This document shows, in pieces, positions 43,092 to 48,436 of a DNA stretch of 48,436 nt; the first letter of the stretch is position 1, and each line of letters opens with the position of its first letter. The translations under genes and the position numbers were made by a program. The notes under the pieces are model-generated. The model did not search any database. It saw nothing but the letters and a program-made list of their open reading frames with translations, and was not told the DNA's origin. This stretch comes from Chryseobacterium sp. FP211-J200. Its GTDB lineage: Bacteria; Bacteroidota; Bacteroidia; Flavobacteriales; Weeksellaceae. The stretch covers positions 1 through 48,436 of the forward strand of contig NZ_LSHB01000027.1 in the NCBI RefSeq assembly GCF_001643375.1. Direction: 5' to 3'.

Positions 43092-43229
43092 ATTGATGTT
43101 TTTACAGTAATTTATAAATCGAACTCAGGTTACAAATTAAATAATACCCAGCTCGCAAACCATTTCCATGTGAGTAGAAATACCGTAACTAAATGGAAGA
43201 GGATGTATTTGATGCAATGTGAATTGTGA
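43092..43229 (+). pseudogene. helix-turn-helix gene remnant beside the REP-like element
   Basis: Immediately after the palindrome a frame encodes IDVFTVIYKSNSGYKLNNTQ then LANHFHVSRNTVTKWKRM, a clear helix-turn-helix, ending at 43229. No start codon lies between the palindrome and this segment; the frame runs back through the repeat. It looks like the 3' end of a regulator- or transposase-type gene whose 5' part is missing. Confidence 0.5.
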
Positions 43230-43382
43230 ATAAGGTCTTGTTATTGTATGAATTTTCCAAAGGTTAAAGTGTATTATTTCATTTCCCACAATGGATAAAA
43301 CTCTATATCCTGTGATCAGTTTTAGCCCCAACTATGAGCAAAGGAAAACAACATCGAATTTCTTTTCAATCAATATGTATAT

Positions 43383-44099
43383 TTATTCTGCATTGTAAAT
43401 TGAATTTGCATTTTTACGGATTTTTTCAAAAAAAGAATCCTTATAAGTGTTACCTATTGGAAGTTCCTTGTCGCCTATCATTACTGATAAATTATCGATA
43501 TTGCTGATCTGTTTTAGAGATACAATATGAGATTTATGTATCTGCAAAAAATCTTCTGGTAATGCAGACAGAATGTTTTTAAGTGAGGTGTAGGTGATTA
43601 TTTTTTTATGATGAGTGTGCAGACATATGTAGTTCTGCAAAGATGTGATATACAGGATGTCATCCACATTGACCTTGACATACTTATTTTTCCCTTGTGT
43701 TTTAATGAATAGGAAATCCAAGTGATCCTTTTTCTCTTCAGATATTGGAGGTGGTGCCAATTTTGAAATTGCCTGGCAAAATCTTTCAAAAGCAATTGGC
43801 TTTAGTAAATAATCTTTTGCGTTCAGTTCAAATCCTTCAAGTGCAAAATTAGGATAGGCAGTAGTAAAGATAATATTGATATTCTTGGAAATAATTCTTG
43901 AGAGCTGTATCCCTGTAAGTTGTGGCATCTGAATATCCAGAAAAACAACATCTACAATATTGCTGTTTAGAAATTCAAGTGCCTTGAGTGAGTCTGTGAA
44001 AACAGCAGTTCTTTCCAATGTATCTGTCTTTGCAATATAGCCTTCTAAAATACGGATAGCAGGTGGTTCGTCATCAACGATAATGCATTTTAAGGCCAT
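43383..44099 (-). CDS. LytTR-family response regulator
   Basis: A 238-residue regulator. The receiver domain (1-120) has acidic Asp9/Asp10, phospho-acceptor Asp55 (VVFLDIQMPQ), a conserved Thr in IIFTTAYP and Lys in DYLLKPIAF. A LytTR DNA-binding domain follows (about 140-238, KTQGKNKYVKVNVDDILYIT and FLQIHKSHIVSLKQISNI). It is encoded downstream of, and overlapping by 10 bp, its partner kinase, so it should take phosphate from it and bind promoters of unknown targets. Confidence 0.92.
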   Translation of the reverse strand: MALKCIIVDDEPPAIRILEGYIAKTDTLERTAVFTDSLKALEFLNSNIVDVVFLDIQMPQLTGIQLSRIISKNINIIFTTAYPNFALEGFELNAKDYLLKPIAFERFCQAISKLAPPPISEEKKDHLDFLFIKTQGKNKYVKVNVDDILYITSLQNYICLHTHHKKIITYTSLKNILSALPEDFLQIHKSHIVSLKQISNIDNLSVMIGDKELPIGNTYKDSFFEKIRKNANSIYNAE

Positions 44100-45181
44100 G
44101 GCTTATTATCTAGAGTGATTTTTAAAACAGTTGTAAATATATCATTTTTAACATCGTGATCGAAAGTGAAATTCTCTTTATAGGCATAGTCAAGCCGTTT
44201 TTTAAGATTCTTAAATCCTGTCCCTGTTGAATAATAGTTTTCACCATTTACTATCAAATTAGAGGTAACCATTGTTAAAGAGTCATCATTTATTGTAATA
44301 TTTATCATAGCCCTGTTGGTAGGGTCATTAAGCTTCCCATATTTAAATAAATTTTCTGTCAATTGAATGAGTGTAGAGGGAAGAATGGTGTGGTCACTAC
44401 AGTTTCCGGTAACTAAAAAATCAATGAAAAGCTGATCTTCAAATCTTTTCTTCTGCAGCTTTACGTAGTTCTTCAAAAAATCCAGCTCATCAGAAAGCAT
44501 AACATATTCTTTATCATTTTCGGTGATCACATATCTAAGTAAATTGGTCAGTGTAAGCAGGTCTGCTGCTGTTTTTTGATCCTTTTCTATCCAATCACTA
44601 TAAAAAGAATTCAATGTGTTAAAAAGAAAATGAGGACTGACTTGTGATCTAAGCATATCAAACTGTGCTTTTTGATTTTCCAGTTGTAACTGTTGGTAAT
44701 GACGCTGATAGGCCAGAAACTGCCATAACAAAAAATAAAGTGTGCTTAAAATTACAGCCGGTAATCCAAATAAAAAATTGTCTGTAACATAGTATCGGAT
44801 GTTCAGTAATTTAGCAGAATAATTATGTATTCCGCTGATATTGTAAATGATAACTTCTTCAAGCAAATACCGGCTACAAACAAAGAACAAGAGACTTACC
44901 GGTATTGATACCATATAAAGCAAATATTTTCTTCTATACAGTAAATTGGAAAATACATAAAAGCCAAAGCAGTAAGTCAGAAATATACTGACTATATAGC
45001 TTGTGGAGAACCAAATGATGGGTGAGGAAAAGTTGACAGTGAGGCTGGTTTGTCTGATTCCGGTATTCCATAGTACAAAAACAAAAATCAGACCCGCAAA
45101 AAGAAAAAGATGATAATAAAACGGAGGCATTGTTTTCATAAGCAGAAGTAAAAATACAATTCCAAAATAGAAGTATTGCAA
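44090..45181 (-). CDS. LytS/YehU-type sensor histidine kinase
   Basis: A 363-residue membrane kinase with N-terminal transmembrane segments (about 5-40, 55-78, 88-105, 138-158), then the His_kinase block LRSQVSPHFLFNTLNSFYSD with phospho-acceptor His184, and an ATPase domain with TENLFKYG as N-box. The glycine-rich boxes look short (STGTGFKNLKKRLDYAY), as is usual in this family. The start is TTG at 45181, or the ATG at 45139 (MKTMPPFYYH). The frame has a stop just upstream of the TTG. Forms a two-component system with the overlapping LytTR gene; signal unknown. Confidence 0.88.
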   Translation of the reverse strand: MQYFYFGIVFLLLLMKTMPPFYYHLFLFAGLIFVFVLWNTGIRQTSLTVNFSSPIIWFSTSYIVSIFLTYCFGFYVFSNLLYRRKYLLYMVSIPVSLLFFVCSRYLLEEVIIYNISGIHNYSAKLLNIRYYVTDNFLFGLPAVILSTLYFLLWQFLAYQRHYQQLQLENQKAQFDMLRSQVSPHFLFNTLNSFYSDWIEKDQKTAADLLTLTNLLRYVITENDKEYVMLSDELDFLKNYVKLQKKRFEDQLFIDFLVTGNCSDHTILPSTLIQLTENLFKYGKLNDPTNRAMINITINDDSLTMVTSNLIVNGENYYSTGTGFKNLKKRLDYAYKENFTFDHDVKNDIFTTVLKITLDNKPWP

Positions 45182-45344
45182 AAATTATATGAATTGGTAG
45201 TTTTAAAAGGTAAAAGCAGCAATTATCATATACGAAAACTCTGTATGGCTGATCTATACTGTTCATATATCAAATAACAGCGTTGGTCAAATTTTATTTT
45301 CCGTTAATTGAGGCCAGTCTATCTTAGCCGAAATTTTATTATTT

Positions 45345-46142
45345 ATGAGAACCTTATTATTGATGCTGCTTTGTGCCTGTTTAAATCCTGTATTTTCACA
45401 AACAAAAAAGAAACAGATTTTAGTTATCGGAACTTTTCATTTTAGAAATCCAGGACTTGACGTTGCTAAAGTAAATACATTTAATGTGATGTCTGACAAA
45501 AGCCAACAAGAATTGGAAAGTATCAGCAACAGCATCGCTAAGTTCGCTCCTGCCAAGATTTTTGTTGAGTGGGACTATAGAAAACAAGATAAGTTGGATG
45601 ATCTTTATTGTAAAAATTTGGACAGTTTGATGAAAAAAGACGCAAATGAACTGGTACAAATTGCGCTGAGAAGTGCTAAAAAGTTAAAACATCCTAAATT
45701 ATATGGTGTTGATTATAAAGAAACAAGTTTTCCTTATGACAGCCTGATTACCCAAATGAAAATTGCTGGTCAGGTGGGTTTGGTCGAAGAAGGGGTAACT
45801 ACGATGAAAGCTTATGAAAGTGCTCAGAATAAAAAGATGGCAGCTTTATCTTTAAGAGAATTGTTGCTGGATTTTAATACAAAACGATCTAATGATTTTA
45901 GTATGCAATGGTATTTTGGCAATGCCAGCAGAGGTGGCAAAAAAGATAATTTTGCGGGAGCCTTTTTAGTGTCCGAATGGTACAGAAGAAATCTGTATAT
46001 GTATGCATTAGTCCAAAAGTTAACAGAAGTCAAAGATGATAAAGTAATGGTAATTCTTGGCGCAGGTCATATTGCGATGTTACGTGAATTTATCAAGTTT
46101 GATCCTGAATTTGAAATTGTAGAATTGAAAGACATACTTTAA
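45345..46142 (+). CDS. secreted DUF5694/TIKI-fold-like protein
   Basis: A 265-residue protein with a signal peptide (LLLMLLCACLNPVFSQ). It contains VIGTFHFRNPGLDV near the start, KIFVEWDYRK, and VILGAGHIAMLREFIK at the end: the paired GTFHF and GAGH motifs with a conserved Glu are seen in TraB/PrgY/TIKI-like putative metallohydrolases and DUF5694 proteins. Probably periplasmic or lipid-exposed. Substrate unknown. Divergent from the two-component genes. Confidence 0.7.
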   Translation: MRTLLLMLLCACLNPVFSQTKKKQILVIGTFHFRNPGLDVAKVNTFNVMSDKSQQELESISNSIAKFAPAKIFVEWDYRKQDKLDDLYCKNLDSLMKKDANELVQIALRSAKKLKHPKLYGVDYKETSFPYDSLITQMKIAGQVGLVEEGVTTMKAYESAQNKKMAALSLRELLLDFNTKRSNDFSMQWYFGNASRGGKKDNFAGAFLVSEWYRRNLYMYALVQKLTEVKDDKVMVILGAGHIAMLREFIKFDPEFEIVELKDIL

Positions 46143-46587
46143 TTTACTGATGTTATGTTCAAGAAATTAATAAATTTGAAAACTCATTTTGGGGATTGAG
46201 TAAGTTGTTCAAAGAATTTAGAAAAATTTCTGTTGAAGAATCAAAAAATAAATCCGCTTCTGAAAGCAAAAATGGGAAAAACCTGCTTTTAGCGGCGATT
46301 TTTTATAGATTTATAACCCAAATAAATCTCTTGGCTTCTGATCAACCTGACTATCGATAATGAAGTTTAATTAATTTTTCAAGATTACCATAATAGTCTT
46401 TGTATTATTTTCTCTATTTCCTCCAATTTAAAAGTTATTTTTATGACATTTGCTGACCTATACATTCGTATGTAACGGATAAGGAAACAAATAATGTCTT
46501 TTCCTAATGTATTTATACTGACTTATAAGCCAGCACTGCGTGTCTCTGAGTCTAATTTTCGATTTAATTTCTATCTAATTATTATAA
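46143..46587. other. intergenic, one terminator, no gene seen
   Basis: AT-rich, stops in all frames. Apart from the hairpin at 46254 I see only a weak AAGGAAA/TTTTCCT inverted repeat near 46480-46505. Confidence 0.4.
46254..46307 (+). terminator. probable terminator after the DUF5694-like gene
   Basis: CCGCT...AAAGCA (46254-46268) pairs with TGCTTTTAGCGG (46284-46295), with an internal mismatch region, followed by GCGATTTTTT. It lies 110 bp past the stop. Confidence 0.45.
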
Positions 46588-46654
46588 TGATGCAAGACTT
46601 GATAAAATTTCCAAATCCTTGATAAAAGTATTCGAAAATTGCACCTCTGCGCAC
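46588..46654 (+). repeat. 67-69 bp repeat element, copy 2
   Basis: Starts TGATGCAAGACTTGATAAAA, is identical to copy 1 over TTCGAAAATTGCACCTCTGCG, and ends at 46654. It is the most divergent copy in its first half. A terminator begins 3 bp later. Confidence 0.6.
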
Positions 46655-46656
46655 TT

Positions 46657-46692
46657 AAGGAGACAACTATTTATTAGTTGTCTCCTTTTTTT
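46657..46692 (+). terminator. intrinsic terminator after repeat copy 2
   Basis: Perfect 13-bp stem AAGGAGACAACTA / TAGTTGTCTCCTT with a 5-nt loop and a T run to 46692. The AAGG start also gives a modest U tract on the minus strand, so it may also end the leftward small ORF/recombinase transcript. Confidence 0.82.
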
Positions 46693-46822
46693 ACACATAA
46701 ATGCTTATTTTTCAAATCTTTATAATCTGATGTTTTGTGTTCGATATTTTAAACGTAAAAAGCTTAGTCTGTTTGAAATAAACAGTCTGAAAGTGCCACA
46801 ATAGGCTTCTAATCTACAATCA

Positions 46823-47005
46823 TTAAGAGTTCGAAATCTCCTTAAGGTTAGAGCTTTTTTTCTCTTTTGACTTATTGTAGGTTTTTGCTACTAAATATAG
46901 CAATTCTAATATATCCTTAGCTTCTTTCTCATTTACCTGAATACCATTCTTGGCCAGAATAATAATCGCTTGTTCTACTGAAACATTTCTATCAATGAAA
47001 TTCAT
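46823..47005 (-). CDS. small recombinase-associated protein, copy 2
   Basis: A 60-residue protein (MNFIDRNVSVEQAIIILAKN at the start, VNEKEAKDILELLYLVAKTY in the middle), related to the 50-residue protein at 34868. It starts inside the 3' end of the serine-recombinase frame (14-bp overlap), so it is co-translated with it. Helical, basic tail; possibly a DNA-binding accessory or directionality factor, which is inference from position only. Confidence 0.6.
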   Translation of the reverse strand: MNFIDRNVSVEQAIIILAKNGIQVNEKEAKDILELLYLVAKTYNKSKEKKSSNLKEISNS

Positions 47006-47852
47006 TTTTCCTATTGTTTTTTCGATTACTTTTTTTTGATAATATTTTTGAAAATGCTGGCTTAAGTTCTAATGAAAGGTCTCCAGTTTTATAATCAATA
47101 TCAACAGGAGGAATAAGATTCACAAGATGCTTTTTATCTGAAGTATCAAACTCGACAAATTTTTGGAAAATCTCACGAAATGTCTTATTTTCCATTTGAT
47201 TCATTTTATCGATTACTCTTAAATTAATAGTAATGTCACGCTCTTCTTTCTTCAGATTTTTTGTGTTGATTTGACTTTCTTGTTTTAATTCATTGTAATC
47301 ATCGATTTTTAATATTCCTGCTATAAATAATTTCCTGCCTCGAGAAAGCGTTAATTTTTCCTCTTTTATCTTTCTGTCCACTAATTGTTGAGCATAGAAA
47401 TAACTCGCTTTCTGAGTCTTTATATTCTGATCTTCCAAAATATTCTTAAACAACTCCATCGCGTTATCTGCTAGTATTAATTCTTGAAGTTTATTTTGAT
47501 AACAGTTATTAAGTAAAACTGCACCAATTCTAATTTTACAACGATTATGGCAATGGTAATAGGGATATCTATTCTGCTTACCTTTTGAAAAACTCCCGGT
47601 AAGTTTTCGACCACAAACAGGACAAGTTAAAAAGCCTCGAAGAAAAAACATTTCTTTTAAATCATCTCTTTTAGCTGTCGTTTTTCGTTTTGTATTAATC
47701 ACAGACTGAACTTGATCAAATAAAGACTCAGATATTAGTGGTTCATGTAATCCCCTTACTATCTGTCTTTCATTAGAATTAAGTTTGACGGATATGAGTC
47801 CACAATAAATTGGATTGCGCAAAATCCGGAAAAAGTGTGATTGTGACCGTTG
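46992..47852 (-). pseudogene. large serine recombinase lacking its catalytic domain
   Basis: The open frame begins after a stop at 47853-47855 and has the Recombinase-domain start SHFFRILRNPIYCGLISVKL, a zinc-ribbon (CPVCGRKLTGS, then YYHCHNRCKIRIG) and a coiled-coil C-terminus (ESQINTKNLKKEERDI). The N-terminal resolvase domain of about 150 residues with the catalytic Ser is absent. The only start in frame is TTG at 47822. It is therefore a 5'-truncated recombinase of an integrative element, coupled to the small ORF at 46823. It cannot catalyse integration alone. Confidence 0.75.
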
Positions 47853-47911
47853 TTATATCTATTAATAAAAATTTTTAACTTGATTTTTAAGAAATTATTT
47901 TAATAATTGAT

Positions 47912-47980
47912 TGATGATAGTTTAGCAAGCTTATTCAAATCTTCCACAAAAGTGTTCGGGAAATGCACCGCTGAGGTCAC
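47912..47980 (+). repeat. 67-69 bp repeat element, copy 3
   Basis: Starts TGATGATAGTTTAGCAAGC, contains AAAGTGTTCGGGAAATGCAC and ends GAGGTCAC. It lies 60 bp beyond the truncated end of the serine recombinase, in the same orientation as copies 1 and 2. Confidence 0.65.
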
Positions 47981-47986
47981 TCTAAG

Positions 47987-48022
47987 GGAAAAGTCACTTT
48001 TAGGAGTGGTTTTTCCTTTTTT
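47987..48022 (+). terminator. intrinsic terminator after repeat copy 3
   Basis: Twelve-pair stem GGAAAAGTCACT / AGTGGTTTTTCC with two G-T wobbles and a six-base loop, followed by TTTTTTC. The sequence is unrelated to the terminators after copies 1 and 2. Confidence 0.72.
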
Positions 48023-48148
48023 CACCCTGTAAGATATTGTTAATGTGTACTATAGATGATAGGACAATCTATCTTTGTAGAGAGTTCTCTTTTCTGAGAT
48101 TTGTGATTTTGTTCAATATTTTAAAATTGCTTGTAAGAATTTCTTTTA
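48023..48148. other. intergenic, nothing recognised
   Basis: Short AT-rich stretch between the copy 3 terminator and the end of the second recombinase fragment. No gene, repeat or promoter seen. Confidence 0.35.
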
Positions 48149-48436
48149 TTAATTCACGGTATACATCACGCATTCATATTTTTTAAAATCTCTTTCAAAC
48201 GCTTGATTAACTAAATGAGAACTTTGTCTATAACCGCATTTAGAATTACAGTGATAATAATACACATTTTCTTTCCTCTCGATCCGCTACCGGTAATGTG
48301 ACCTCCGCATTTGGGACATTTCAAAAAACCTCTTAATGGAAAATGGTTATGGGAAATTATTTTTCCATGTGGTCTTTCTTCCCAAGTTTTTCCGCTGATT
48401 ACTTTCTGGACTTTATTAAATAACCTGAGTTCGGTT
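48149..48436 (-). pseudogene. second serine-recombinase fragment, frameshifted, runs off the window
   Basis: From the right edge the minus strand encodes LFNKVQKVISGKTWEERPHG, then LRGFLKCPKCGGHITGSGSR, a recombinase zinc-ribbon like the one at 47.6 kb. Near 48260-48270 the frame breaks at an A run: one extra A would restore KKNVYYYHCNSKCGYRQ, which continues in the second frame to a stop at 48149-48151. The C-terminal coiled coil is missing. It is either a decayed recombinase or an assembly error in a homopolymer combined with a real 3' truncation. Confidence 0.65.

Noticed and set aside
44934-45266. 110-codon minus frame beginning upstream of the histidine kinase
   Set aside because: Overlaps the kinase's membrane domain in another frame; its Phe/Leu/Cys-rich composition is the shadow of hydrophobic codons.
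46619-46804. 61-codon + frame through repeat copy 2 and its terminator
   Set aside because: It runs through a strong intrinsic terminator, and the three repeat copies do not conserve the downstream peptide, so coding is unlikely.
1-48436. CRISPR arrays, tRNA or rRNA genes
   Set aside because: No regularly spaced identical repeats with unique spacers and no tRNA-like cloverleaf or rRNA sequence were seen on either strand.

Overview
The window looks like a Bacteroidota chromosome segment, most likely Flavobacteriia of the Chryseobacterium/Elizabethkingia type. The reasons are: AT-rich DNA, few Shine-Dalgarno sites, promoter-like TTTG/TTG...TAnnTTTG pairs, a GINTQNP-type surface protein, and a Bacteroidetes-type conjugation operon (DUF4134/DUF4133/TraG/TraJ/TraK/TraM/TraN). 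The species call is inference.

Region 1 (1-27.6 kb) is the backbone of an integrative conjugative element, all on the + strand. It begins with a non-coding stretch holding an iteron-like array (542-854). Next come an adhesin-like protein, a small lipoprotein, a relaxosome accessory protein with an ATGA-coupled relaxase, and a ParA ATPase. The mating-channel genes follow: TraE and TraF (VirB2/VirB3-like), the TraG ATPase (VirB4-like, with an unexpected internal J domain), three or four secreted VirB5-like proteins, TraJ (VirB6-like), TraK (VirB8-like), TraL, TraM (VirB10-like) and TraN (VirB9-like). The coupling ATPase, an M23 cell-wall peptidase, two element-specific unknowns, a lipoprotein and a 1736-residue Toprim-like/methylase/helicase protein complete it. 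Genes are tightly packed with many start-stop overlaps, which suggests one or a few long transcripts.

Region 2 (27.8-35.3 kb) is cargo. Under its own promoter lies a 2021-residue Avs-like STAND NTPase with an N-terminal PD-(D/E)XK nuclease-like domain, and a 49-codon ORF coupled to it by ATGA. About 0.85 kb of non-coding DNA with a perfect 20-bp hairpin follows, then a small ORF related to one beside a serine recombinase at 47 kb. Last is the first of three copies of a 67-69 bp element, each followed by an intrinsic terminator of unrelated sequence.

Region 3 (35.4-46.2 kb) looks chromosomal or like older islands. It has a TolC-HlyD-MFS efflux operon divergent from an AraC regulator, a frameshifted pseudogene, and a nickel-permease-like gene with a 5'-truncated hypD. 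The hypD gene abuts a tyrosine-recombinase fragment across a 14-bp palindrome. A nested REP-like hairpin with an HTH remnant, a LytTR two-component pair and a DUF5694-like protein follow.

Region 4 (46.5-48.4 kb) is a recombinase graveyard. It holds two more repeat+terminator modules, a serine recombinase that has lost its catalytic domain, the small ORF coupled to it, and a second, frameshifted serine-recombinase fragment running off the end. No intact integrase, tRNA, rRNA or CRISPR array was seen. The ends of the conjugative element are therefore not proven.
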